From the NCBI RefSeq assembly GCF_015752285.1, contig NZ_JADOUY010000005.1:62001-126000 (forward strand): a stretch of 64,000 bases of DNA, read 5' to 3'. Both the position numbers and the translations under genes were made by a program. This document shows positions 34,837 through 43,720 of this stretch, one piece after another. The notes under the pieces are model-generated. The model ran no database searches. It saw nothing but the letters and a program-made list of their open reading frames with translations, and was not told the origin of the DNA. The DNA comes from Mycetocola_A sp015752285 (GTDB lineage Bacteria > Actinomycetota > Actinomycetes > Actinomycetales > Microbacteriaceae). Each line of letters opens with the position of its first letter. Within the stretch, counting starts at the first letter, position 1.

Positions 34837-37139
34837 CGGTCAGGAGCGCCGGAGCAGTCCTCCTCACCGTGGTCTTCGCGATCGCGGCCATCGCCGTCGC
34901 GTCGAGCGTCTGGTGGCCCGTCTACCAGTCCTCACGCTTTCTCACCGTCGCCGTCGGCGCCGTCCTCCTCGGCACGGTCGTCGCCCTGGCCGGCTGGCTG
35001 TTCCGGTTGCACGGGATGTTCGTTCTCGCGCTCACAATCGTCGTCTACCTGGCCGCAGGCGTTCCGCTGACCATGCCGGATCGCATGGGTTCCGGCATCC
35101 TGCCCCCCGCAGAGGCGTTCCTCGATCTGGTGGAAGGGACGGCCCAGTCCTGGAAAGAGCTCGTCACGATCCTCGTGCCGGTCGGCTCGTACCAGGCGTT
35201 GCTCGTCCCGGCATTCGTCGCCATCCTGGGCACCACGGTGATCACCCTGTCTGTGGGGCTCAGGGCTCGACATCCCGAGTTCGCCGTACTCTGGCCGATC
35301 GTGCTCCTCGTCGTCGGGATCGCCTTCGGGCGCGATGAGTCCTGGTACCCGATCGCGATCGGACTGACCCTCCTCGTCCTCGTCCTCGGCTGGCTGATCT
35401 GGCTGCGAGGCGCTCACCACCGTGAACAGCTCCGCCAACACGCCACGGCGGTGGCGAGTGTGGCACCGTCGCGTCGTGAACGGCGTCGGGCAGCATTGGT
35501 CGGAGCGGTGAGCGCCGGTCTGATCCTCGCTGTCGCCACCACAGGCGGAGCGGTTCTCGCCACAGCGCTCCCGGCAGACAACGACCGCAATGTTCTCCGC
35601 ACGCATATCGAGCAGCCGTTCAACCCGCGCGACTACCCGAGTCCGTTGTCGGGGTTCCGCCGCTATCTCCAGCCTGATCTCGCGAACACCGACCTGTTCA
35701 CGGTCTCGGGGCTGCCGCAGGACGGTCGGATCAGGCTGGCCACCCTCGACACCTACGACGGGGTGGTCTTCAGCGTCGGCGACTCCGACGCCCTCACCGC
35801 GTCGGGCACCTTCGTGCGGGTGCCGTACCGACTGGAGCAGGCTGCCAGGGGAGAGCGCGCATCGCTCACCGTCGCCATCGACGGCTACAGCGGCCTGTGG
35901 GTGCCCGGCGCCGGGCATCTCGCCGAGATCCGGTTCGCCGGAGAGAACTCCAACGCTCTCTCCGACACGTTCTTCTACAACGACGTCACGGGATCCGGCG
36001 CCGTCGTCCGGGGACTCGACGCTGGTGACGGCTACAGGATGACGTCCGTCGTCACCGTGACCCCCTCCCTCGTCGAACTCGTCGAGATCGAGCCGGGAAC
36101 GGCCAAGCAGGCGCCGCTCGACGATCTGCCGGCCGTTGTCCGCGACCGCCTCGACACCTGGACGGAGGGCATCACGGAGCCCGGCGCCCAGCTCGTCGCC
36201 ATGCTCGACGGAATGCGGGAAGACGGCTATATCAGCCACGGGATCGCAGACGACGAGCCGCCGAGCCGTTCAGGGCACGGCCTCGACCGGATCGAGGAGC
36301 TTCTCACAGACAAACCGATGATCGGCGACGCCGAGCAGTATGCCGTCACGGCGGCACTGATGGCCCGCCAGCTCGGTTTCCCCGCCAGAGTCGTCATGGG
36401 ATTCCTCGCGCCGGTTCCGACCGGGACGGTCACCTTCACGGGTGCGGATGTGAGCGCCTGGGTCGAAGTCCAGGACTCATCAGGACGCTGGCTCACTGTC
36501 GACCCGGTTCCGGCACTCCGCGAGATCCCCGAGGAAGAGCCGGAAGACCCGCTCACCGTGTCACGACCGCCGGCGATCGTGCAGCCTCCGCTCGACGACG
36601 ATGACGACGAGCGGGAGCAGGCACCTCCGGCGGAAAGTGACGAGAACGACGACACCCTCGAGAATCCGTTTCTGGCCGCTCTCCTTCTCGTCGCACAGAT
36701 TGCCGGACTCACGCTTCTCGTACTCGCGGTGATCGCTGCGCCGTTCGTCACCGTGATCGTCGCGAAGGTGCGGCGCAGGGCTCTGCGGCGCAAACGAACC
36801 CACCCGGCCGATCGCATCAGGGGCGGGTGGCTGGAGTTCGCTGACTCGGCCGTCGACTACGGCATCGAACCGCCACCTTCGGCGACTCGGCGCGAGGTGG
36901 CCGCGAGCGTCGGCGGCAAACGCGCGCTCGCGCTGGCATCCGTCGCCGACCGGGCGACTTTCTCCACCGAGCGGCCGAGCCACGAAGACGCCGACCGGGT
37001 ATGGGCGGCGGTTGACGACCTGCGGCGGTCACTCGGCACTGGGCGCACCCGCAGGCAGAAGTTCCGGGCGGCGAGTTCGATCCGTTCCCTCCGCACCTCG
37101 GGGCGCGACCTCCCCCGCAGACCGTTCCGCTCGCGGTAG
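34833..37139 (+). CDS. Transglutaminase-like membrane protein, catalytic residues lost
   Basis: 768 residues with TgpA-like architecture: five to six N-terminal membrane spans, a large extracytoplasmic part (about 240-620), an acidic linker (PPLDDDDDEREQ), one more span near 635-660 and a basic cytoplasmic tail. The transglutaminase core is recognisable: GDAEQYAVTAALMARQLGFP aligns with the canonical G-x-C-E-x-(Y/F)-A helix, but Cys is Ala (A500). ADVSAWVEVQDSSGRWLTVD aligns with the H-A-W-V-E-V strand, but His is Ser (S541). Only the Asp (D557) remains. It is therefore probably a non-enzymatic binding protein. It overlaps the DUF58 gene by 4 bp and closes the cluster. Confidence 0.88.
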   Translation: MTVRSAGAVLLTVVFAIAAIAVASSVWWPVYQSSRFLTVAVGAVLLGTVVALAGWLFRLHGMFVLALTIVVYLAAGVPLTMPDRMGSGILPPAEAFLDLVEGTAQSWKELVTILVPVGSYQALLVPAFVAILGTTVITLSVGLRARHPEFAVLWPIVLLVVGIAFGRDESWYPIAIGLTLLVLVLGWLIWLRGAHHREQLRQHATAVASVAPSRRERRRAALVGAVSAGLILAVATTGGAVLATALPADNDRNVLRTHIEQPFNPRDYPSPLSGFRRYLQPDLANTDLFTVSGLPQDGRIRLATLDTYDGVVFSVGDSDALTASGTFVRVPYRLEQAARGERASLTVAIDGYSGLWVPGAGHLAEIRFAGENSNALSDTFFYNDVTGSGAVVRGLDAGDGYRMTSVVTVTPSLVELVEIEPGTAKQAPLDDLPAVVRDRLDTWTEGITEPGAQLVAMLDGMREDGYISHGIADDEPPSRSGHGLDRIEELLTDKPMIGDAEQYAVTAALMARQLGFPARVVMGFLAPVPTGTVTFTGADVSAWVEVQDSSGRWLTVDPVPALREIPEEEPEDPLTVSRPPAIVQPPLDDDDDEREQAPPAESDENDDTLENPFLAALLLVAQIAGLTLLVLAVIAAPFVTVIVAKVRRRALRRKRTHPADRIRGGWLEFADSAVDYGIEPPPSATRREVAASVGGKRALALASVADRATFSTERPSHEDADRVWAAVDDLRRSLGTGRTRRQKFRAASSIRSLRTSGRDLPRRPFRSR

Positions 37140-37167
37140 GGTCGAGATTCATCCGGAGGGAGACGCC

Positions 37168-38802
37168 ATGCGTTTACAGGGAATCGGTGTCGGCCGTGGA
37201 ATCGCCCACGGTCCCGTCGTCCGGATGCCTGATCCGATTCCCGAGCCGGGAACGGAGATTCGCGACGCGGATGCCGGCACCGAATTCGCCCGCGCAGGGG
37301 CGGCGTTGCAGGAGGTCGCAACGGATCTGGCCGAACGCGCCGATCGTGCCGGAGGCGAGGCCAAGGGTGTGCTCGATGCCCAGTCGATGATGGCGCAGGA
37401 CCCCTCGCTCATCGACGACATCCGCTCGCGGATCTCCACCGGGCGCACCGCCGAGCGGGCCGTGTTCGAGGCCTTCCACGGGTTCCAGCAGATGTTGATC
37501 TCGATGGGCGGATACATGGCCGAGCGTGCGTCTGACCTCGGCGACGTGTCCCAGCGCACCATTGCCAGGCTGCGGGGGGTGGCAGCGCCCGGCGTGCCTG
37601 ACGTCGACCATCCGTTCGTGCTCGTCGCGCACGACCTCGCACCGGCAGACACCGCCTCACTCGACCTGGCCAGGGTCCTCGGCCTCATCACGCTCGGCGG
37701 AGGACCCACCTCCCACACGGCCATTCTGGCCCGGTCGCAGGCCATCGTCGCCGTTGTCGGCGTGACGGATGCCGCATCGCTCGTCGACGGGACGGATGTG
37801 CTCGTCGACGCCTCTGACGGCTCCGTGATCGTCGAGCCGACGACCGCCGATGTCGAGGCGGCGGAACAGCGGCTGGCGGCTCGACGGGTTGCTGTGCCGA
37901 TCGGGCCAGGCAAACTGGCCGACGGCACCGAGGTGCCGTTGCTCGCGAACATCGGGAGCCCGGCAGACGTCGCAGACGCGCTCGCGAGGGGAGCGGAGGG
38001 CATCGGGCTGTTCCGTACCGAGTTCATGTTCCTCGGCGCCGAGAAGGCTCCGACGGTTGCCGAGCAACAGGAACAGTACCGCGCCGTCTTCGACGCCTTC
38101 GCCGGCCGCAAGGTCGTGGTGCGCACTCTCGATGCCGGCTCCGACAAGCCGCTTGTCTTCCTGCCCACCGGCCAAGAAGACAACCCGGCGCTCGGTCTGC
38201 GCGGCCTGCGTGCCACCCGCGCCAACGAACAGATTCTTCGGGACCAGCTCACCGCCATCGTCGCAGCCACAGCTGAGACCGGTGCCGACGTATCGGTGAT
38301 GGCGCCGATGGTCGCGGATGCCGCCGAGACCGAATATTTCGTGACCCTCGCCCGCTCAGTGGGGGTGCAGACCGCCGGGGTGATGGCGGAAGTCCCGTCG
38401 TGCGCTCTGATGGCCGGGCAGGTGCTCGGGATCGCCGACTTCGTGTCGATCGGCACCAACGACCTCACCCAGTACACGCTCGCGGCCGACCGCCTGCTCG
38501 GCTCAGTCGCGGCATATCAGGATCCGTGGCATCCCGCGGTTCTTCGGCTCGTGAAGCTGCTCGGAGATGCGGGTATCCAGTCCGGTCGACCGGTCGGGGT
38601 CTGCGGCGAGGCTGCCGCTGACCCGCTGCTGGCCGTTGTGCTCGTCGGTCTCGGCGCCACGAGCCTGTCGATGGCACCGTCTGCGCTTGCGGATGTGCGC
38701 ACGGAACTTCGCCAGCACACGCTCGAGCACGCGCGAGCGCTCGCCGTGCGGGCGCTGGACGCGTCGAGTCCGGCCGAGGCCCGGGCGGCCGTGCGCGACT
38801 GA
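37168..38802 (+). CDS. ptsI: PTS enzyme I (phosphoenolpyruvate-protein phosphotransferase)
   Basis: Cytoplasmic entry enzyme of the phosphotransferase system, transferring phosphate from PEP to HPr; 544 residues. The phospho-acceptor is His183 in GGGPTSHTAILARS. The PEP-binding barrel shows EGIGLFRTEFMFL, NPALGLRGLR, MAEVPS (Ile-to-Ala change in the usual MIEVP), SIGTNDLTQYTLAADR and the active-site Cys479 in GVCGEAAADP. ATG 37168 follows GGAGGG at 37155-37160; an open frame upstream overlaps the transglutaminase-like gene. No HPr gene is nearby. The only other PTS genes in the window are the IIA/IIB pair at 55317-56049. Confidence 0.94.
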   Translation: MRLQGIGVGRGIAHGPVVRMPDPIPEPGTEIRDADAGTEFARAGAALQEVATDLAERADRAGGEAKGVLDAQSMMAQDPSLIDDIRSRISTGRTAERAVFEAFHGFQQMLISMGGYMAERASDLGDVSQRTIARLRGVAAPGVPDVDHPFVLVAHDLAPADTASLDLARVLGLITLGGGPTSHTAILARSQAIVAVVGVTDAASLVDGTDVLVDASDGSVIVEPTTADVEAAEQRLAARRVAVPIGPGKLADGTEVPLLANIGSPADVADALARGAEGIGLFRTEFMFLGAEKAPTVAEQQEQYRAVFDAFAGRKVVVRTLDAGSDKPLVFLPTGQEDNPALGLRGLRATRANEQILRDQLTAIVAATAETGADVSVMAPMVADAAETEYFVTLARSVGVQTAGVMAEVPSCALMAGQVLGIADFVSIGTNDLTQYTLAADRLLGSVAAYQDPWHPAVLRLVKLLGDAGIQSGRPVGVCGEAAADPLLAVVLVGLGATSLSMAPSALADVRTELRQHTLEHARALAVRALDASSPAEARAAVRD

Positions 38803-38820
38803 GAAGCCGATCGTCGGCTC

Positions 38821-38878
38821 GACGTGCCGCAATCGGTCGCTCAGAGCGCCGGCGGGCGATGAATCATGGCAACTCGAC
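38821..38878. repeat. Palindrome family B, copy B1 (degenerate)
   Basis: Imperfect inverted repeat between converging ptsI and sdhB: left arm GTGCCGCAATCGGTCGCTC, right arm GGCGATGAATCATGGCAACT followed by CGAC. It matches the arms of B2 (51898-51959) and B3 (53012-53073), sharing TTGCC..(G/A)AT..(G/A)TCG, but is the most diverged of the three. No nuclease-like gene is adjacent. Confidence 0.65.
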
Positions 38879-38919
38879 AACCGCCGCGACAGCTCGTGGC
38901 GATTCGTCTGGGCGTGTGG

Positions 38920-39687
38920 CTACGGCTTGCCGCGCATGATGGCCTGCTTGACCTCGGCGATCGCCTGCGTGACCTGGATGCCGCGGGGGCAGGCATCCGT
39001 GCAGTTGAAGGTGGTGCGGCAACGCCACACGCCCTCTTTGTCGTTGAGGATGTCGAGACGCACCTTGGCTGCATCGTCGCGCGAGTCGAAGATGAAGCGG
39101 TGTGCGTTCACGATGGCCGCAGGGCCGAAGTACTGGCCGTCGGTCCAGAACACGGGGCACGACGAGGTGCACGCTGCACAGAGGATGCACTTCGTGGTGT
39201 CATCGAACCGGGCACGGTCGGCGACGGACTGGATGCGCTCCTTGCCTGCTCCTGGCTTCGACGACGGGATGAGGAACGGCTGCACCTCGCGGAAGGACTC
39301 GAAGAACGGGTCCATGTCGACGATGAGGTCCTTCTCCAGCGGAAGTCCCTTGATGGCCTCCACGTAGATCGGCTTCGAGATGTCGAGGTCCTTGATCAGC
39401 GTCTTGCACGCGAGCCGGTTGCGGCCGTTGATCCGCATCGCGTCCGAACCGCAGATTCCGTGCGCACAGGAACGTCGGAAGGTCAGCGACCCGTCCTGCT
39501 CCCACTTGATCTTGTGCAGCGCGTCGAGGATACGGTCGGTGGCGAACATCTCCACGTCATAGTCAACCCACTTGGGCTGGTCGTCGACCTCAGGGTTGAA
39601 CCGTCGGATGATGACGGTCACGGTGAAGGACTCGATGACCTCCGGAGTGGGCGCAGGTGCAGCTTCGTCGAGAACGGCTGTCGACAT
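38920..39687 (-). CDS. sdhB: Succinate dehydrogenase iron-sulfur subunit
   Basis: 255 residues. The N-terminal ferredoxin domain binds a 2Fe-2S cluster (SCAHGICGSDAMRINGRNRLAC), and the C-terminal domain carries 4Fe-4S and 3Fe-4S clusters (CILCAACTSSCPVFW and CRTTFNCTDACPRGI). It passes electrons from the FAD of SdhA to quinone at SdhC/D. It starts 1 bp after the sdhA stop and is the last gene of sdhCDAB. Confidence 0.97.
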   Translation of the reverse strand: MSTAVLDEAAPAPTPEVIESFTVTVIIRRFNPEVDDQPKWVDYDVEMFATDRILDALHKIKWEQDGSLTFRRSCAHGICGSDAMRINGRNRLACKTLIKDLDISKPIYVEAIKGLPLEKDLIVDMDPFFESFREVQPFLIPSSKPGAGKERIQSVADRARFDDTTKCILCAACTSSCPVFWTDGQYFGPAAIVNAHRFIFDSRDDAAKVRLDILNDKEGVWRCRTTFNCTDACPRGIQVTQAIAEVKQAIMRGKP

Positions 39688-39688
39688 C

Positions 39689-41488
39689 TCAGTACTTCCT
39701 CTCCATCGGCTGGTACCGCGTCATCACGACGGGCTTCCAGTCCAGGCGGATGTGATCGGCGGCATCCGATGAAAGCGGGTCGCCGGTCAAATACGCCATC
39801 GTGTGCTTCATATAGTTCTCGTCGTCACGGTCAGGGTAGTCGTCGCGCATGTGGCCACCGCGGCTCTCCTTGCGGTTGCGTGCCGAGTAGACGACGACCT
39901 CGGCGAGGTCGAGCAGGAACCCGAGCTCGACAGCCTCGAGCAGGTCGGTGTTGTACCGGCGGCCCTTGTCCTGGACGGAGATGTTGCGGTAGCGGTCGCG
40001 CAGCTGGTGGATGGTCTCGGTGACCTCGGCCAGCGACTCGTCTGTGCGGAAGACCTGGGCCTTCTGGTCCATCTGCTCCTGCAGTTCACGGCGGATGACG
40101 GCGATGCGCTCGGATCCACCGTTCGAACGGATGCCCTCGATCGCCTCGCGGACCTCCCTGGCCGGGTCCTCGGGCAGCGGGAGGAACTCCGCCGTCTGCA
40201 CGTAGGCGACCGCGTTGTTGCCGGCACGCTTGCCGAACACGTTGATGTCGAGCAGTGAGTTCGTGCCGAGCCGGTTGGAGCCGTGAACAGAGACACAGGC
40301 GCATTCACCGGCGGCATACAGCCCTGGGACGACGGTCGTGTTGTCGCGGAGGACCTCGGCGTTGACGTTGGTGGGGATGCCGCCCATCGCGTAGTGCGCG
40401 GTCGGCATGACGGGAACCGGCTCGGTCACCGGGTCGACACCGAGGTAGGTGCGGGCGAACTCGGTGATGTCCGGCAGCTTGGTCTCGAGCACCTCGGCGC
40501 CGAGGTGCGTGCAGTCGAGGTAGACGTAGTCCTTGTTCGGTCCGGCGCCGCGACCTTCAGCGACCTCCTTGACCATGCAGCGCGCAACGATGTCACGGGG
40601 GGCGAGGTCCTTGATGGTCGGGGCGTACCGCTCCATGAATCGCTCGCCGCTCGCGTTGCGGAGGATCGCGCCCTCACCGCGGGCGCCCTCGGTGAGAAGG
40701 ATGCCGAGACCGGCCAGCCCGGTCGGGTGGAACTGGAAGAACTCCATGTCCTCGAGCGGGAGCTTCTTGCGCCAGATGATCCCGACACCGTCACCGGTGA
40801 GGGTGTGTGCGTTCGATGTCGTCTTGTAGATCTTGCCGAACCCACCGGTGGCGAAGATGATCGCCTTCGAGTGGAAGACGTGCAGTTCACCGGTTGACAG
40901 TTCGTAGGCGACGACGCCCGCAGGCTGTTCGACACCGTCGACGACGCTCATCACGACGTCGAGCACGTAGAACTCGTTGAAGAAGTTGATGCCGAGACGT
41001 ACGCAGTTCTGGAACAGCGTCTGCAGGATCATGTGGCCGGTGCGGTCTGCGGCGTAGCAGGCCCGGCGAACGGGGGCCTTGCCGTGGTCGGAGGTGTGGC
41101 CGCCGAAGCGACGCTGGTCGATCTTGCCCTCCGGGGTCCGGTTGAACGGGAGACCCATGTTCTCGAGGTCGATGACCGCGTCGATGGCTTCCTTCGCGAG
41201 GATCTCGGCGGCGTCCTGGTCGACGAGGTAGTCACCGCCCTTGACGGTGTCGAATGTGTGCCACTCCCAGCTGTCTTCCTCCACGTTGGCGAGGGCTGCG
41301 GCCATGCCGCCCTGTGCCGCACCGGTGTGCGAGCGCGTCGGGTACAGCTTCGAGATGACAGCGGTCTTAGCGCCGGGGCCGGCTTCGATGGCCGCGCGCA
41401 TTCCGGCACCGCCTGCCCCGACGATCACGATGTCGAACTGGTGGTAGTGAACTCCGTCGATGATCGTGGAGTCGTTTTCTACAGTCAC
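39689..41488 (-). CDS. sdhA: Succinate dehydrogenase flavoprotein subunit
   Basis: Oxidises succinate to fumarate with covalently bound FAD. Signatures: FDIVIVGAGGAGMRAAIEA dinucleotide fold, TRSHTGAAQGG with the His that carries FAD, THLGAE and HYAMGGIPTN of the active site, and HGSNRLGTNSLLD. The first in-frame start is a TTG at 41500, but GTG 41488 has GGAAG six bases upstream and gives an N-terminus (VTVENDS...) of usual length; it is used here. It is 599 residues in this form. Confidence 0.95.
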   Translation of the reverse strand: MTVENDSTIIDGVHYHQFDIVIVGAGGAGMRAAIEAGPGAKTAVISKLYPTRSHTGAAQGGMAAALANVEEDSWEWHTFDTVKGGDYLVDQDAAEILAKEAIDAVIDLENMGLPFNRTPEGKIDQRRFGGHTSDHGKAPVRRACYAADRTGHMILQTLFQNCVRLGINFFNEFYVLDVVMSVVDGVEQPAGVVAYELSTGELHVFHSKAIIFATGGFGKIYKTTSNAHTLTGDGVGIIWRKKLPLEDMEFFQFHPTGLAGLGILLTEGARGEGAILRNASGERFMERYAPTIKDLAPRDIVARCMVKEVAEGRGAGPNKDYVYLDCTHLGAEVLETKLPDITEFARTYLGVDPVTEPVPVMPTAHYAMGGIPTNVNAEVLRDNTTVVPGLYAAGECACVSVHGSNRLGTNSLLDINVFGKRAGNNAVAYVQTAEFLPLPEDPAREVREAIEGIRSNGGSERIAVIRRELQEQMDQKAQVFRTDESLAEVTETIHQLRDRYRNISVQDKGRRYNTDLLEAVELGFLLDLAEVVVYSARNRKESRGGHMRDDYPDRDDENYMKHTMAYLTGDPLSSDAADHIRLDWKPVVMTRYQPMERKY

Positions 41489-41516
41489 AGATGCTTCCAA
41501 AATATTCAGTTGGTCG

Positions 41517-41963
41517 TTACGCGGCGCAGAACGAGGGGAGGAGATCGGCGGGCTGTCCAGCCGGGCACGGGTCGAAGGTGAAGACGACCAGGGTGCCGAG
41601 CGCGATGAGGATCACGACGGCGGCGAGGATGGCCGCCTTGAACGCCATCCGCAGCTTCGGGCCGCGGGCGTAGTCGTTGACGAGGGTGCGCATGCCGTTG
41701 CCGCCGTGGATGAGAGCGAGCCACAGCATGGCGACGTCCCAGACCTTCCAGAACGGGTCGGACCATTTTCCGCCGACGAAGGCGAAGTCGATGGCCTTGA
41801 CGCCTTCTCCGACGACGAGATTCACGAACAGGTGACCGAAGATGAGGACCACGAGCACGACGCCGGAAACGCGCATGTAGATCCAGCCCCACTTCTCCCA
41901 GTTGATGCCCTTCTTGGGAGCGGGGCGAACCGGGCTGCGGGGAGCGTCGAGAGTTGCAGACAT
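41517..41963 (-). CDS. sdhD: Succinate dehydrogenase membrane anchor subunit
   Basis: 148 residues, three predicted membrane helices (SGVVLVVLIFGHLFVNLVV; WDVAMLWLALIHGGNGMRTL; MAFKAAILAAVVILIALGTL). The His residues of the first two helices, one in GHLFVN and one in LIHGGNGMR, fit haem/quinone binding. ATG 41963 has a strong AGGAGGGG upstream. It lies 13 bp after sdhC. Confidence 0.9.
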   Translation of the reverse strand: MSATLDAPRSPVRPAPKKGINWEKWGWIYMRVSGVVLVVLIFGHLFVNLVVGEGVKAIDFAFVGGKWSDPFWKVWDVAMLWLALIHGGNGMRTLVNDYARGPKLRMAFKAAILAAVVILIALGTLVVFTFDPCPAGQPADLLPSFCAA

Positions 41964-41976
41964 TGTGCTTCCCCTC

Positions 41977-42396
41977 CTAGTGGCTGAAAACGTTGACGAG
42001 GTGCCGTGGCACGAAAGCGAGCATTGTGATCACCCAGAGGGCGATAACGACGTAGAACATGGCCTTCTGATACCGCGTGCCCTTCGACCAGAAGTCGATG
42101 AGGATGATCCGCAGTCCGTTGAACGCATGGAAGACGATGGCGCCGACGAGGGCGACCTCGCCGAGGCCCATGATCGGCGTCTGGTAGGTGCCGATGACCG
42201 CGTTGTATGCCTCGGGAGACACGCGCACGAGCGCGGTGTCGAGGATATGGACGAGGAGAAAGAAGAAGATGGCGACACCGGTGATGCGGTGCAATACCCA
42301 TGACCACATTCCCTCGCGGCCCCGGTACAGCGTTCCGGCGGGTCGAGGAGAGGTCGTGGAATCCAACGGTGGTGTCCTTGCAGTCTTCACTGACAA
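41977..42396 (-). CDS. sdhC: Succinate dehydrogenase cytochrome b subunit
   Basis: 139 residues, three membrane helices. The family motif SWVLHRITGVAIFFFLLVHI contains the conserved HRxTG and a haem-ligand His. FHAFNGLRIILIDF is the second signature. The TTG at 42396 has GGAGGG seven bases upstream; a GTG two codons later is the alternative. First gene of sdhCDAB, divergent from manC. Confidence 0.92.
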   Translation of the reverse strand: MSVKTARTPPLDSTTSPRPAGTLYRGREGMWSWVLHRITGVAIFFFLLVHILDTALVRVSPEAYNAVIGTYQTPIMGLGEVALVGAIVFHAFNGLRIILIDFWSKGTRYQKAMFYVVIALWVITMLAFVPRHLVNVFSH

Positions 42397-42517
42397 CGAA
42401 CGGCCCTCCCTGCTTGAAGCGTTTCGGCCGCTGGTCCGAGCGGTCGTGCGTCACAAACGGCGCGTTGCACCAGTCTACGGTCCTGCCCCGTCCTCACGCC
42501 GGTTAGGACAGCCTTAG

Positions 42518-42535
42518 TGTCTTGACGTCGAGACA
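42518..42535. promoter_or_regulatory. 18-bp near-palindrome in the sdhC-manC intergenic region
   Basis: TGTCTTGACGTCGAGACA reads the same on both strands except for one symmetric pair. It lies about 120 bp upstream of sdhC and 48 bp upstream of manC. It resembles operators of MarR- or TetR-type regulators. An overlapping stretch TTAGGACAGCCTTAG (42503-42517) weakly resembles an IdeR/DtxR iron box. Confidence 0.4.
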
Positions 42536-42582
42536 TCTCGACCTCCCCCTCGTGGTTTCCGGGCTCGCGCTACTCTGGGGGC

Positions 42583-43698
42583 ATGACCAGTGCTCTCGAA
42601 CGCTTCTACAGTGTGATCCCCGCAGGCGGCATCGGGTCGAGGCTCTGGCCGCTGTCCCGTGCGGATGCCCCCAAATTTCTCCACGACCTCACCGGGTCAG
42701 GGAGCACGCTGCTCCGTGCGACCTGGGATCGGCTGGCTCCGCTGTCCGGTGAGCAGCGGATCATGGTCGTGACCGGGCGGGCGCACCGCGCCGCCGTGGA
42801 AGCACAGCTGCCCGACCTCGCCGACCACAACGTCGTGCTCGAGAGCGACCCCCGCGACTCGTCCGCCGCAATCGGCCTCGCGGCGGCCATCCTCGTCCAC
42901 AGGGAGCCTGACGTCATCATCGGCTCGTTCGCCGCCGACCATGTGATCCGTGGCGACCGTCTGTTCCGCGCCGCTGTGACCCAGGCGGTCGCGGTCGCCG
43001 ACGCCGGCTACATCACCGCCATCGGCATCCAGCCGACCGAGCCGGCGATCGGTTTCGGCTACATCCACTGCGGGAGCCCCCTCGCCGTGCCCGGCGCCGA
43101 GTCCGCTCTCCTCGTCGACTCGTTCGTCGAGAAGCCGAACCTGGCAACGGCCAAGCGTTACGTGTCCGGCGGCACCCACCTGTGGAACGCTGGCATGTTC
43201 ATCAGCCGCGCAGACGTGCTGCTCGCCGAACTGGCCCGCAACCAGCCGGAGCTGCATGCCGGACTGATCGAACTGGCATCCGTCTGGGACGACCCGGCCA
43301 CCCGCGGTCCCGCCGTCGACCGGATCTGGCCGACCCTCACGAAAATCGCGATCGACTACTCGGTCGCCGAACCCGCTGCTGCTGCCGGGCGGCTCGCCGT
43401 CGTCCCAGGCCACTTCGACTGGGACGACGTCGGCGACTTCGCCTCACTCGCGAAGCTGAACTCGGGCGGGCGCAAGACCGACCTCGCGATCCTCGGAGAG
43501 AACGCGCGCGTCCTCTCCGATGCGTCGAGCGGCATCGTCGTCAGCCAGAGCAACCGGGTGATCAGCCTCATCGGGGTGAAGGACATCGTCGTCGTCGACA
43601 CCCCCGATGCGCTCCTCGTCACCACGAGCGCGAACGCGCAGCGCGTGAAGAGTGTCGTCGACGCGCTCAAGCTGTCCGGACGCGACGACGTTCTCTGA
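42583..43698 (+). CDS. manC: Mannose-1-phosphate guanylyltransferase
   Basis: Makes GDP-mannose from mannose 1-phosphate and GTP, 371 residues, so a single-function enzyme without an isomerase domain. The nucleotide-binding start is VIPAGGIGSRLWPLSR, followed by the PKFLHDL loop, SFAADHVI metal-binding region, FVEKPN (Lys of the active site) and HLWNAGMF. HFDWDDVGDFASL is typical near the end. The GDP-mannose may serve glycan or lipomannan synthesis. It is transcribed alone. Confidence 0.93.
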   Translation: MTSALERFYSVIPAGGIGSRLWPLSRADAPKFLHDLTGSGSTLLRATWDRLAPLSGEQRIMVVTGRAHRAAVEAQLPDLADHNVVLESDPRDSSAAIGLAAAILVHREPDVIIGSFAADHVIRGDRLFRAAVTQAVAVADAGYITAIGIQPTEPAIGFGYIHCGSPLAVPGAESALLVDSFVEKPNLATAKRYVSGGTHLWNAGMFISRADVLLAELARNQPELHAGLIELASVWDDPATRGPAVDRIWPTLTKIAIDYSVAEPAAAAGRLAVVPGHFDWDDVGDFASLAKLNSGGRKTDLAILGENARVLSDASSGIVVSQSNRVISLIGVKDIVVVDTPDALLVTTSANAQRVKSVVDALKLSGRDDVL

Positions 43699-43720
43699 GT
43701 CGGTTCGGTTCGCTGACGGG

